Assembly: GCF_021134715.1 (NCBI RefSeq)
Contig: NC_060024.1
Span: 3,100,001 to 3,164,000, forward strand
DNA: 64,000 nucleotides
Origin: Daphnia pulex
Lineage: Eukaryota > Arthropoda > Branchiopoda > Diplostraca > Daphniidae
Direction of reading: 5' to 3'
Shown here: positions 46,139 through 58,529 of the stretch, one piece after another
Layout of the letters: every line of letters begins with the position of its first letter
Position numbering within the stretch: position 1 is the first letter of the stretch
Notes under the pieces: generated by a model
Told to the model about the DNA's origin: nothing
Seen by the model: the letters and a program-made list of their open reading frames with translations, nothing else
Database searches by the model: none
Translations under genes and position numbers: made by a program

Positions 46139-47341
46139 ATGACAAGTGTGTCACCTGAGGAAGTGTTGGAAGGACAAACTGTAAATCTGGACTTAGATGC
46201 AGCCCAGACAGATAGGTTTGAGAATGGATCGTATTATCAAGATATTAGGGTATGTTTTTATGATCTAATCTGTTGTTTAGTTAATTAATCGAATTCTTTC
46301 CTTATAGGAGAAACATTAAAGTAAGAGAATTCAAGAAGAAGAACTGCACACCAACGCCTTGTTGAAGTCATGAGTTATTCTACTCGGCCAGCTATTTGAT
46401 TAAATTTTAAGAAGTCTCCAGGTTAACATCCATTCACAACATTGTAAGTAAAAGCTACTATACTTCTATGTTCGATACATATTAACACTTCACCATATTC
46501 TAGCAATCTAAAACTGCCATAGAAAGTGGGATGGACCATTTGACGCTGTCTGCATCTCAAAATGTAAAAGAATGGTCTACTGACGTCAGTGGGTATTGGA
46601 ATAATGCAGGTGAATTTATGAAAACACCAGAGTGTTATGCTGCAGTAGACGCCTGGACTGCTTTGGTTAAAAAATACCAGTGTAAGTAATTTGTCTAGTG
46701 TTATCTAGACATTTAATTACATCTATATTCTATTGCAGTGAAAACAGAAAAAGATTCGGAATGGATTACCCTTCACCAGGAGCCGAGGCTCAACGAAAGA
46801 GAAAACGTGTGGAAACTATTTCTGGCAAAACTTTTGGTTGTTCGGCCGCAACGAGGATGGAGGCCGCTGCGACAGTGCATCGGCGCAATCAGTGGTCTAG
46901 TGATTGCCCATAAATTTTTCAAAGTTTACTTTACTCACAATTAATCTATGTACTATTGAACTTAACAGGGGCAACAGAGTCATCTGTGGGGGTTGAACTT
47001 CCCAGAGAATGTAGTAGGAATCAGCGATTCTCAGCACAGTCATGGTAACCAGCGACCATTGAGTCGAGGTTAGCCTGTATTAGAGTCAATCAATGATTTT
47101 GCTAGGCATTAATTTCAAGAAGTATTTTATGCTAGCAGTACAGTTGAATGAAGCTGATACACAAAATCAATGGCCTCTATTACCGCCAACTTTATTTTCA
47201 TCTATATCGTCTTATACCAATCGAACAACTTCGGTCGCCGCAAAGCCTGGAAGAGCCGTTCGAACGTTAGTGGAAAGAGGGCTTGGAAAGAGGCAAAAGA
47301 GGTTCGCAAATCCGGTCAGCGCTGACAGTCATGGTTCCAGT
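46139..47341 (+). other. Possible multi-exon gene remnant in the composite element
   Basis: A start at 46139 gives MTSVSPEEVLEGQTVNLDLD and on to an in-phase donor at 46250. Further exon-like blocks with acceptors occur at 46503 (LTLSASQNVKEWSTDVSGYW), 46738 (a basic KRKR stretch in one frame) and 47157-47341. Stops interrupt the second block (46309-46370) in every joined frame, so no complete model exists. No known domain is seen. It may be the decayed gene of the element spanning 46021-49552. Confidence 0.35.
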
Positions 47342-47370
47342 TAGCGGTGAAGGTATGGCACAAAATACAT

Positions 47371-48727
47371 ACTGTATACGGTAGCATACTGCTACCAATC
47401 AGTGTATTATGCACTTAAACCAAATTCAAACCCACCAGAGGCATTATTTTGATGCAAAATTTGGTAATGCAATTGTATTGTTTCATTAACCTTTCAAATT
47501 TTTTCAGTACTACTTCATAACGAAAGGAAAGCTTCCGTCGCAGTATTCGACAACCATGAACTCCAACAAGCTCCTTACATAGCTAAATTTTAGAGATGCG
47601 GATGCGATACAGTTCCCGCTGAATTGTCCACGTTGTTATCTTTTTTTTTTAAATATTGAGCAATATTACGCTATGATCAAGATATTTTGTTTTATTCAGT
47701 TGGTGTTTTTTTCCAAAAAGTGACTTGTCGAAATCGCTTCGCCATTGTCGATCATTCATTTAGGAGCACTGAGCACCTGGCCAACTTGTTATTCTCAACG
47801 CTACATAAGCAATTGATCGCCCCGCCCCCTCCCTACAGTTAAATACAACTTTTCAAAAAAATTCAACTTTTTACGCCGAATCGAAATATCAGGTCAGAAA
47901 AAGCCTAATATAAACATACACATGTGTAATTAACTGCGAACGAATTTTCACTTTCACGCACGCTACTATGCGGCTGACCCCCAAAATGAATAAAAATTAC
48001 AACTCCAACTCAACTTTTTACGCTGAATCGAAATATGAACTCAGAATAAGTCTAATATGAACACACGCATGTGTAATTAAATGCGAACGAATTTTTACTT
48101 TCTCACGAACGCTACTTTGCGGCTGATACCCAAAATGAATGAAAATTACAAATCTAATTCAAATTTTTACGCTGAATTGAAATATGAACTCAGAATAAGT
48201 CTAATATGAAAACACGCATGTGTATTTAACTGCGGGAAGGGGGCGGGGCGATCGATTACTTATATAGCATTGAGAAAACAAGTTGGCCAGGTGCCCAGTG
48301 CTCCAAAATGAGTGATTCACCCTGACGAAGCGATTTTGGCCAGTCACTTTATTGAAAAGAACAGACTTTTTCAAACAAAGTATCTTGATTATAGCTATGC
48401 ATATTGCTAAATATATAAAATGAACACAAACAGTTTCAAACCAAATTTTTTTATTGTAGCCTATGCATATGCTCAATACAAAAAAAATTAAAGAGACACA
48501 ATGCGGGGTATTCAGCCACCAACATTTCTAAAATTTGGCTATGACAGGAGCTTGTTGGAGTTCAATGGTTGTCGAATACTGCGACAAAAGCTTCCCTTTC
48601 GTTATGAAGTAGTACTGGAAAAATTGAGTTAATGAAATAATACAATTTCATTACCAAATTTGTCATCAAAATAATACCTATGGATATTGGGTTTCGGTGC
48701 ATAATACATTCATTGGTAGCAGTATCC
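47371..48727. repeat. Foldback repeat with long inverted arms
   Basis: 47371-47590 and 48535-48727 are inverted copies (GTTATGAAGTAGTACTG; ATTCGACAACCAT). 47746-47850 and 48236-48330 also mirror each other (GGCGGGGCGATCGAT). The centre holds a minisatellite. Confidence 0.7.
47864..48236 (+). repeat. Minisatellite, ~148-bp period, 2.5 copies
   Basis: Units start near CAACTTTTTACGC at 47864 and 48011, and CAAATTTTTACGC at 48160. Each contains GCATGTGTAATTAA-like and TGCGGCTGA words. Confidence 0.75.
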
Positions 48728-49032
48728 CAGCTAGCAGAGTATATTTCCCAAATATTGCTAAAATATTATATTCCTACAATTGAGATGTTGGTAAAATATT
48801 TTTTTTAAATATTTTTCCAATATATTTTTGCACCAAAATTTATTGGCTTACAATATTTTAAGTTATTTTACTTCTATTGGTAAAATAACATTTTAACTAC
48901 TTTTAAAATTTTGGCGAACGTTATTTGTATTGTGTTGTTGTGTTTATGGTTATATAGTCCATCGTGGTATATTTATTCATTTCCAACTTGTTATTAGAAG
49001 GATTCTATTTTAAGTGCTGTTTTGTTTTCGGC

Positions 49033-49090
49033 CGAAAGTGGGATTGAACCATCATATATTGAGTCACCAATCCAATGCCAACAGCGGTAT
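49033..49090 (-). repeat. tRNA-like segment, decayed
   Basis: The B-box is present (GGTTCAATCCC on the minus strand) but the A-box is worn. It is the counterpart of 49994-50060. Confidence 0.35.
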
Positions 49091-49993
49091 TACAACCCTT
49101 TATCGACGTGAGCCAATAAAAGTTTTTAACTTCTATACACCACGTAAACAAGGGTTAAGAGGGGATTCCCTATAGGGCTTTGTCCCGACAGGCAATAGAG
49201 AGATCCAGAGGATCTCGCCACGGATGTCCCTACGGCCGAAAAAGGGATAAGTCAAGTCCCGAAATGGTAAAATATTGTTTTCCGATAATATTCTTCTGTC
49301 GATAACCCACATATTGGTATAATATTAGATTAGTACTTTGCTGTGTCAAGGTGGCTGTTAAATTGTTTTGTTGTTTTCTCAATGAATGACTATTATCAAA
49401 GATGAATAAATCAATATTATGTTTTGTTATTTTCCCAATAACTACAATAACAGATTCTAATCTACAACTTCATCTAGAGAAGAGAATAACACAAAATTCA
49501 CTGATTAGCACGAAGGTTGTGTTTACATTAGCCTATTCGTGTTTACCCTGACCCCTGGTAGCACACCTCCATCCATAGGATGGACGACACAGATCCGACT
49601 AGTCCGAGTCGGACGTCCAATCCGAACGACGATTGGACGGACGTCGTCCATCCTCATGTCCCACCGTACGACGTCGTAACCCAGCTAGCAGAGTATATTT
49701 CCCAAATATTGCTAAAATATTATATTCCTACAATTGAGATGTTGGTAAAATATTTTTTTTTAAATATTTTTCCAATATATTTTTGCACCCAAATTTGTTG
49801 GCTCACAATATTTTTTCAACTTATTTTACTTATTTTACTTTTATTGGTGAAATAACAGTTTTACTACTTTAAAAATTTTGACGGAAATCTGGTTGTTGTG
49901 TTTATGGTTATATAGTCCAGCGTGGAATATTTATTCATCTTCAACTTGTTATTAGACAGGATTCTATTTAAAGTTCTATTTTGTCTTTGTTCT

Positions 49994-50060
49994 AAAGTGG
50001 GTTTGAACCATCACACCTTGAGTCACAAATCCAATGCTATAACCACTCCACCATCAGCGA
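49994..50060 (-). repeat. tRNA-like segment (SINE promoter)
   Basis: On the minus strand TGGTGGAGTGG (A-box, 50053-50043) and GGTTCAAACCC (B-box, 50009-49999) are 33 bases apart, as in a tRNA without a long variable arm. The acceptor stem does not pair well. Confidence 0.55.
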
Positions 50061-50410
50061 TGTTACAAATGTTTTTCGACTTGAGGCAATAAAAGTTTTT
50101 AACTTCTAGAAGCCACGTAAACAAGGGTTAAGAGGGGATTCCCTAAAGGGGTTTGTCCTGACAGGCAATAGACAGATCCAGAGGATCTCGCCACGGATGT
50201 CCCTACGGCCAAAAAAGGGAAAATTCAAGTCCCGTAATGGTAAAATATTGTTTTCCGAGAATATTCTTCGGTCGATAACCCACATATTGGTATAATATTA
50301 GATTATAAATTTGCTGCGTCAAGGTGGCTGTTAAATTGTTTTGTGGTTTTCCCAATGAATGACTATTATCAAAGATGAATAAATCAATATTACTTTTTGT
50401 TATTTTCCCA

Positions 50411-51250
50411 ATAACGGACCATTAAAAAAGTAATAAATCCTTTTTTTATGAAAAGCTATAGTCTTTTACACTTAACATGCGTTCAAAATCCTAAATATTT
50501 TATATAGTATTCAATTCGTTAGTTCTGCATACAATTGCTAAATGAACAATCCAATTGTCTTAAAATCCAGATCTTGCACAAATCTCGAACAACTAACTTA
50601 CGTACTTCGAATTTAAAACTCTACCTCCACGCTAACGTGGTATAATTTATCTTAAACGTTAAGGAGATAAAATGTTAAAACTGCTATTATTATATATCCA
50701 TATAGGTAATTCTATGGAGGTTGGTTCAAACCCACTTTCAGCAAACAAATGACTTATGAAACAAATAGTCTCAATAATCATAAATTCCTACACTGATTAA
50801 ATTAAATCGATTTTGCTCACGTTGGGCTATAACCATGACAATGTGTAAGTATGCACTATCCAACTGGTCACATCGGGACTTTATTATCATATCCGTTGCT
50901 GGTGTAGTGGTTAAAGAATTGGATTTGTGATTCAAACGATGGTGGTTCAAACCCACTCTCGGCTTAAAAAGCAGCACCTAAACAATCATTTGGGATTTTG
51001 AACATGTGGTAAATGTAAAAGACTATAGCTTTTTCATAGAAAACGATTTATTCCTTATTTAATGATCCGTAATTAGGAAAATAAAAAAAAATAATATTAA
51101 TCTATTCATCTTTGATAATAGTCATTTAATGGGAAAATAACAAAAAATTTTACAGCCGCCTTGTCGCAACAAAGTAATAATATAATATTATACCAATATG
51201 TGGGTTATCGATCGAAGAATACTGTCAGAAAACAATATTTCACCAATAAA
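50411..51250. repeat. Inverted continuation of the ~720-bp repeat
   Basis: 50430-50490 (GAAAAGCTATAGTCTTTTAC) is the complement of 51010-51040, and 51060-51240 is the complement of the tail of 49681-50410. The region is therefore palindromic around about 50750. Confidence 0.6.
50893..50963 (+). repeat. tRNA-like segment (SINE promoter)
   Basis: TGGTGTAGTGG (50900-50910) and GGTTCAAACCC (50944-50954) are intact A- and B-boxes. The segment shares GGATTTGTGA with 49994-50060. It is probably a tRNA-derived SINE head. Confidence 0.55.
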
Positions 51251-51578
51251 GACATGCTAGCTTGGAATTGGCACAGCCTTTGGACGTCACCAAATATTTG
51301 TCCATACGCAATCCAAACGCGGACGGTCCCTTGCAGTCACCGTAAAGACGTTATCTGGATCACTCTTTCCTATCCATATTCCATCCTAATTTGATCTTAT
51401 TCGTACTAGTACCCCTGATCCCATTAAAATTCATGAATATGCATATTCCTTTAATGATTGTATTGATTTGTGGGAAGGGCAATACAAATCTATACCAAAA
51501 TCAAAAGCATTATTAAACAATATCTTGAATTGCTGCGCTGATTCCAATCGAACTTGCACTTTGCATAAGCCTGCGACT

Positions 51579-52340
51579 GAGAAAATCTATTAAAAAAACA
51601 GTTATTATAATTTACTCATGCACAAAATCTTTTAAACATATGGTAAAACTTATAAGTCAGCTGATAAAAAGCCAGACCTATCGTGCTACTAGCCTTATGA
51701 CATTAATCACAGAACTTGGACAATTCAGAGGAATACGGCTGAGAAAACCTATGCAAAGAGCCATAGACAATGATAAAAATTTACTCGTACAAAAAATATT
51801 TTGAACAAATTGTAGAACTTACTTGTCAGCTGATAATAACCATGACTTATCGTTCTACTAGCCTTATGACATGAATCACAGTACTTGCACATTTCAGAGA
51901 AGACTGAGAAAACCTATGCGAAGACAATCATTATAATTTACTCATACACAAAATACTTTAAACATGGCAGAACTTACAAGTGAGCTGATAATAACCATGA
52001 CTTATCGTGCTGCCATCTTTATGACATTAATCAAAGTACGGCTGGCACAAAGTACATGCACATTTCAGAAGAGTTTGTGTGAGAAAACCTATGCAAAGAC
52101 AATCATTAGAATCTACTCGTACATAAAATACTTTAAAACATGGCAGAACTTACAATTGAGCTGAAAATAACCATGCCTGATTGTAGTATTTGCACTAAGA
52201 CACAAATCAGAGGACTTGCACATTTCAGAAGAGTACGGCTGAGAGCATCTTAACAAGCACAATGATTAGAATTTACTTGTACACAATATATATTCAACAT
52301 ATGCCAGAATTTACAAGTGTGCTGAGAATAAAAGCGAATG
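51579..52340 (+). repeat. Minisatellite, ~165-bp period, 4.5 copies
   Basis: GAGAAAACCTATGC-like unit starts fall at 51579, 51741, 51906, 52081 and (GAGAGCATC) 52241. Units contain AACTTACAAGTGAGCTGA and CATGACTTATCGTGCT. Confidence 0.75.
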
Positions 52341-53064
52341 AAAAGACATGACGACGACGTGGTCGAATCAAATGGCGGCTATCTCTTGTCAATTTGTCAT
52401 TTTCATGCTGCCAGTGTGCAAGACGTTGGATGCCAGATTGCAAATAATTCAAAATGCTCCGAAATAAATTGACTCTTTCATTATTATATAAACTAAGAAT
52501 AATTTATAATGAAATTATAAATTATGATGAAATATTATTAAATTAATACTCGTATTTTAAAAGTGAATAACATCATCACAATTTTAACACACAAATATTG
52601 CCAACGCTGCCTGAATGATAAGAAAAATTTTCCCAAGTCCTTTTCGTCATCGTCCATTCAATGGATAGATTTTATGGACGTCTCACAATGAAGTAAATTC
52701 CGCCTGTCTATGGGATAGACGATAGACGTCCGATTTCGAATGAAAAATGGATGTCCTTGTGTATCATTTACGTACATCCAGGGGATATACCAATGAAGAC
52801 GGCTTTTTGCCGTCGTAAAGATGTCATCCATAGGATGTCCGATTTGCGTCACGGACGGGACGGATCTGTTTAGGCGATTGCGTCGGCCATAGGATGGACG
52901 CTGGATGGGAGTGTGCTACCAGGTACAGTGTGTTGTAGCCCTCCGCCACCACGAGCGCCCGTACCTAACGTACCTAGGGTCGTCGGGGCAAACCCTACTG
53001 CCTTAGGTTGTACCCAGGAAAGTCGGTAGGGTTCGCCCCGACGACCGAGATCAAGTTGGAATCC

Positions 53065-54195
53065 TTACATTATCATTTTATGATTAACTAAAATTAACTG
53101 ACAATAATTTAGTAAGACAATCAGAGTGTTAGCTGTCAACAAAAATAAGATAAACAGCAAAGTGACGGCCGTAATTCGTGATAAGGAATGTTAGTAAGGT
53201 ATATGATCTGAGAAAAATCAAAATTAAAAACCTTATCTTAAAGATAATTTTTTCATTAAAAAGGTTAATTTATGATGATATCTCGTTGTTTTCGTTCAAC
53301 TTAGACGTTATTTTCAACCACCAGAGACCCCCACTGCTCAAAATTAAGGAAACTCCCTGAGTGCTCAATCTTTACTTGTATATAGTCGAATCGATTGCGT
53401 TTTTGACATCGATTATTCAATTGAAATGGGGTTCTGACACTAGGCCACTTTGAAATAAAAAAATTTTAAGATGTTGAAGACAAATAAATTCATATAAATT
53501 AATAACTGCCTTATGAACCAATTGTTTTATGATACAATGTTTGCGACACATAAATAAACGAAATAATTTTGTAAATTAATATATCTGCACTGTGGCATAA
53601 GACACCAATTCCTTCTGTTATTTATTTGAATACATTATTTATTACATTATTTTAAAAAATTATTCCTTTTGAAAATAATGACTTATGCTACAAATTTCTT
53701 GTGACAAAATATATATTCCCTACTTATACGGCTCATCCACTTTATGTAAGATGTAATTAAATATGGGATGACTAGATCAAGGTCGCAATTAGGGGGATGT
53801 ACTATAGCGTAGGTATATATTTATTCGGATCTAGGATGGAATCAAATAAAGAATATTCATCGTAGGTTCGCTAGCGTATATTCATTAATGTAGGCCTACT
53901 GATTTTACGTAAAAGTAATGTACCCAGGGGTATGATTTTGTTGTGATACCATTTGGTACATACACAGAATGTTCATTACAGTATAAGCATATTAGGTACA
54001 CCGTGGACGTGACTGCTAAAATAAATCAATTTCCATTACTACCAAACATTTGGGCATGTATTGTAAAAAACCGGTGAGAGAGGTGAGCTGCAGAATTGAA
54101 GGTCAGCAGTTCGACCCTGGGGTGGAACTTTTATTTTTTATCTCTAACTGAAATCATATCCAGAGATGGATGCAATTTAAAAATACTGTGTATAC
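53065..54195. other. Non-coding stretch
   Basis: AT-rich. 54072-54128 ends with a B-box-like AGTTCGACCCT and may be a worn tRNA-like sequence. Nothing else seen. Confidence 0.35.
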
Positions 54196-56728
54196 GCAAA
54201 CAGGTATATCCAAGGGAAATACAGATGGTACGTGCGGGGAAGGGGAAATTTGGAAAAACATGAAGCATTCCATGGATATGCTGTTTGTATCTCCCTTATC
54301 CTTTGGAGTACACTGCAGAAATATCCAAGGTACATCACTGTGTTAGTAGGGTTATTTGTTCATGTGAGCCATTTTTGTCCTTGTGCAAATGCGTGGTTAC
54401 GAATTGTTCCCCCGACTTATCTTCAAAAAAAGATGATGGAAATCGTGTAAAAACGTAAATTTTTGCGGTACATCGACAGCTTTATGCCTTCGCATACATA
54501 CATGAAAATATTGTTTAAAACTTGATGGCACAAAGACCTCTATGAGGGAAATTTTTAAATGACATTGAATACGAAAACGAAGTCTGAAACGGTAATGTTG
54601 GTTGGCAATACCCAACACATTAGTTTCTTTTTCAACTAATTCTAAAATAATCCATTGTCTTTCACCTTTCTCTTGGAGCACACCAGGGCAAAAATAAAAT
54701 TATGCCATTCCAATCGCATCCCTTTTTCCCAATCGGTCACCCGAGTATTTACTGGACCCAACATAGTTTAACTTCTGTGAGCTAAAAACAGACCATGTGA
54801 GTTCTATGTGGAACGATCGTTAATTAAATACCAGTCAGAATTATCCAAACTTATCCACTTGATGTATTATTTCTGCTATAGAACTATTTTTTTAAACACA
54901 CGCCAACCTTAGCCAAACAACTGAGGACATATAAGTTTACTATTGAATTAGTCAATGAACCATCAGATAGAAAGTTGATTATATATTTGCTTGCGCAAAT
55001 ATTTATGGCACAGTACCTGTTATTTTTAATATTCCGTTTTTGGGGAAGCCCAATCAATTGGCTAAGAATCCATAAGTCATCAGGCTAACGATTGCCTACA
55101 TTACTTTCTTTACGTAACAATGTATAAGGATCCCAGAGTCTTTGCCAGATGCTTCGTGTTTGACCCATCTAAGAGCTGCCTTAAATCTTACGATCTTGTA
55201 GAGTCTTTGCCTGATGCTGCCTGCAGATACAACCGAAGTATCAGCCTCTCTGCTGTGCCGTTTTGAGGTCTTCTAAGCAATTATAAGCAGGAAAACATAC
55301 TTTATTTCCTGCAACACCAATATAAGTGGCACAGTATCTGTCATTTTTATTTTTCCTTGTCAGGGACGGGGATGTCCAATAAATTGGCCAAGAGTCCAGA
55401 TGACGTAGGGCTAACGTTTGTTTCGTTGTTCGTGCGTGCGTTTCGACTATTCCAATACTTAGGTTACTTAATTACTGGATTCCAAGAGTCTTCCCAAGAT
55501 GCTTGATGCATGCCCCTCTAAGAGCTGTCCGATCTATCTGGCATAGATCTGGTGCTGGAATCGAAGCCAAGTCAAAATTATTTGAAAATTTGTATCGTTT
55601 TTTTTTTCTAACATGATTCCTTCGGTGATTTCCCTCGGGCAATCTTTTACCGATGATGGCGCTGAAAAGAAAAACATAAAATCTAGGAATTAATACATCT
55701 GCTAATTAATACAAGCAAGACGTGGGGAATCTTATTATGTGTCAACTAGAGTTGTACTGGAAAAGACAAAGAAAATAGCCTACCTTTTGCCCCTCATAAG
55801 AGCCATGTCAGATGAGCAAGGTTCCCACCTCCAAAATCCCTTTGATGCCTTCTATGCAAGCAGCCCTCCACCACCCAAGTCAATACAGCTCCGATTCTCC
55901 CGACCCCAATTTAGTCAAAATGCGGCACTGAGGCCCACAAATAGCTGACGTTTTTGGCCTAAAGCTATACCGGCGTCCGTAATTGCACGGCCTTGAAGGT
56001 CCTACCATGCCAGGCAGGTTCGTCCGGCTGCAAGGAGGCCATTTGGTCCCAGTTTCTCCCTCTCGTCTCCCCAAGCTAGTCCCCAAGGTAGTGGATCCAA
56101 GTACCAAAAAAAATTACGAGCTTCTTATCATTTATTTTTCAATTACCTAAACCTTAGTAACTTATTTCAGACGGAATAATAAGTTTAAAAATTGAAATTA
56201 ATTTAGAAATCCCCAAAAAGTATTTGCTAAAGCTACTTTTTTAAAAATATACTAAACTGACTTCATACCAGATAGTGATGTAGTCCTATTAGTCTTAAGT
56301 TTTGTTTCGTCTCTACCGAAAAGAGGAGATTAATGCCAGCTTTGGGACTTCAGTGCCATTTTTCGTCACATTTTACTACTGGAATTTTAGAAATAGTTCA
56401 CTGGTATGATTTTCTACCACTTTCCGGTACAAAGACAAATAATTGGTAGCATGTATCGTTTTTCAGGATCACTATAAAAAAACCCTGGTTTTGTTCCCTT
56501 CCATATTCTGCTCTTATCATGGCATTTGTCTACCGTTCCTGAAAGATCGTGCTAAAATCATTATACAATCTACGTACTAGCATAAAGATGTTCCCGGGAT
56601 ATGACTGCAGTGTAATCCCAAAAGATAAGGGAGATACAATCAGCATATCCATGGAATGCTTCATGTTTTTGCTAATTTCTCTTTCCCCGGACGTACCATC
56701 TGTATCTCTCTTGAATAAACCTGCTTGT
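54196..56728. mobile_element. 2.5-kb element with ~140-bp inverted ends
   Basis: The left 54196-54335 and right 56580-56728 ends are inverted copies, sharing AACATGAAGCATTCCATGGA, TATGCTG and ACACTGCAG. The interior has an imperfect direct duplication (55010-55190 versus 55325-55560, TTGCCAGATGCTT-like, CTAAGAGCTG). No transposase frame was found, and no target duplication could be fixed. Confidence 0.65.
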
Positions 56729-57738
56729 ATATAGTATCCTATCGTAAAATTGGAAGAATACGCATCGTAAGAACTCTAGGCTACGTTTCACCTTGAAACG
56801 GGGCGCTCTAGACTGGTGAAAAGGGTGTTTTTTTTTCGATTTTCACAAAAAATTATTTCTTTGTAGGTCCGGAAAGTAAATCAGTTTCTTTAGCCTACTG
56901 ACTTTTTATAAAAACAAAGAATTTAATTTATATAACCAGCCACCGTCCGTTTGGGACAGAAAAATTGCAGCCCGAGTTTCTGTGCAGGATACTGTAGAAT
57001 TAGTAAATAAATATAAATATACTTTGCGGAATCTAAGATGAATATTCTTGTTTTATTCCATCCTTGATCGGAAACAATATATACCGACGCTATACTAACT
57101 GTTGAAGTTAGGGAATTATAAATGAAGAATATTATTGTATATATCTTATTTAGTATTAAAGAAGATACAAATACACGTCCGTGGATAACGTCAGGAGAGA
57201 GGAGTGCTTCTAAACAGTAACTGACAAAGACTGCAGAAATAACTGACTTAACCTCAACGATCAGCTCCTCCTGGTTGCTATTACTTAATAACATATTTAT
57301 AGATTTTCAACAGGGTTCAACAACATGTACATTAAATACTGTGATTGAATATTATTTTCAACACTACCGACTCACAATTATGACCTGGATCTTTTCATCA
57401 CAGATCTTACATTTTTATCTATTGGATGAGCCGTGTTGATAGGGTACAGTAAAAAAGCGATTTTTAGCTACAACCAGACACGCAAATTTAGTTACCGTTT
57501 TCCCATTCATCAAGTTATTACTACATAGTTTACTCAAGCATATTTTCTTAAAAATTAATCGAACTGCTGCTGACATTTTATTTATCTGTAGTTGAACAAT
57601 TCACATAGGTTGAATAAATAACTAATGTGGCAAATATTATTGCTTGATTGCATTGCTTCTCGTTAAACGAGAATCATATATAATGTTAAATTGATGACCA
57701 ATGGATTCAGGAATGTAGAGACTTTCTGAAAGAAGATT
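56729..57738. other. Non-coding stretch
   Basis: Frames here (for example 57294-56923 minus) have no motif or splice support. Nothing recognised. Confidence 0.35.
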
Positions 57739-58445
57739 TTATTTTCCAACATTTCCACAGAGCGGAAATCCAGTTGTGCTACTGCAAATGGCTGTCAAAG
57801 TAACGGTTGAGGTTGCAATGGTGTAAGATGTCACTGTATTGGTGCCAAATGCCACCAAAAAACGATTAACGGGGCTTCCTTCGGGTAACTCAAAACCAGG
57901 CTCAATAACAAGAGGAATGACAGATGTTTCATCTACTGCTAGTTTCGGTTGAAGCTCGTCGACAGGGTTATCCGAACTTTATTCAGAAAGCACAAAAAAC
58001 ATTGCATGAGGATTCGAAAGATGTGTTAAATGTGTAGTTAAATCTAATTTCTGAGAAACCAAAGGATAATTTACCCTTTGATTAAACTAGGAAGGAAAAC
58101 TGTGCCATCCTTGTTATCTGCTTCGTCATCGTTGTAAAAAAGTCCACGACGATTTCTTCCCTGTGTTGAAGCATCGTCATAAAAGAGCCCACGACGACGG
58201 CGGCCAATGGTGCATGTTGTCAATGTGGCCGTCGAGGTAGTACAACTGGTTGTTGATGTCAAAGTAGACGTGATGGTTGTTGAGGCCTTAAGAACCGTGA
58301 AAGTGGTAAAAGAGATTCCTGTAGTACCATTAAAAACCAAAAATCGTGAATCATCAGTAACCCTTTCAGTTTTAGCCCCTTCAATGGAAGCAACAGAGAA
58401 AACAATAAGACAAAGAAGCACCAAGATGGGTAAATTAAAATACAT
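57739..58445 (-). CDS. Small secreted Ser/Thr-rich protein, two exons
   Basis: Exons 58445-58075 and 57976-57739 (609 nt, 202 aa plus stop), joined at GG|GTAAAT and TAAAG|TTC in phase 2. Residues 1-24 are a clear signal peptide (LPILVLLCLIVFSVAS). Two related modules start with RFLVFNGT (34) and RFLVAFGT, each running into Thr/Ser-rich strands with Cys (TTSCTTSTATLTTC; TLTAICSSTTGFPLC). Between them is a basic site and a repeated peptide, GRRRRGLFYDD and RNRRGLFYNDD (81-106), that furin-like proteases could cut. Similar small secreted proteins are common in Daphnia. The function is unknown; extracellular matrix, immune or peptide-precursor roles are all open. Confidence 0.85.
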
Positions 58446-58520
58446 GGTAAAGTTCTTATTTGATATTCTGTTGCTTCAGTGCAATGAGCAATGTCTGTGG
58501 CAGTTCAAAGAGGAGCATGG

Positions 58521-58528
58521 CTTTTATA
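58521..58528 (-). promoter_or_regulatory. TATA box of the secreted-protein gene
   Basis: TATAAAAG on the minus strand, 76 bases upstream of the ATG at 58445. This spacing leaves room for a start site about 30 bases downstream and a short leader. Confidence 0.65.
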
Positions 58529-58529
58529 C

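Larger units (their letters stand above)
48729..50410 (+). repeat. ~720-bp direct repeat, two copies 952 bp apart
   Basis: 48729-49443 and 49681-50410 match throughout, from CAGCTAGCAGAGTATATTTC to TTGTTATTTTCCCAATAAC. A partial inverted third copy lies at 51060-51240. Each of the two full copies contains a tRNA-like segment on the minus strand. Confidence 0.8.
45887..53064. mobile_element. Nested palindromic composite element
   Basis: Outer arms 45887-46020 and 52925-53064 are inverted copies (AACTTGATCTCGGTCGTCGG, TTTCCTGGGTACAACCTAAG). Brought together they would make a near-perfect palindrome centred on CACTGTACAGTG. Its centre is occupied by two abutting units, each with its own inverted ends: about 46021-49552 (CAGTGTGAAAACAAATAGGC) and 49553-52921 (CCTGGTAGCACAC). 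Flank duplications could not be fixed. Confidence 0.7.

Noticed and set aside
47864..48236. Regular repeats considered as a CRISPR array
   Set aside because: Units are ~148 bp, contiguous and diverged, with no short repeats or unique spacers; it is a minisatellite in eukaryotic DNA.
55739..56107. Overlapping frames of 69 and 75 codons
   Set aside because: They lie inside the 54.2-56.7 kb element, oppose each other and show no motif.
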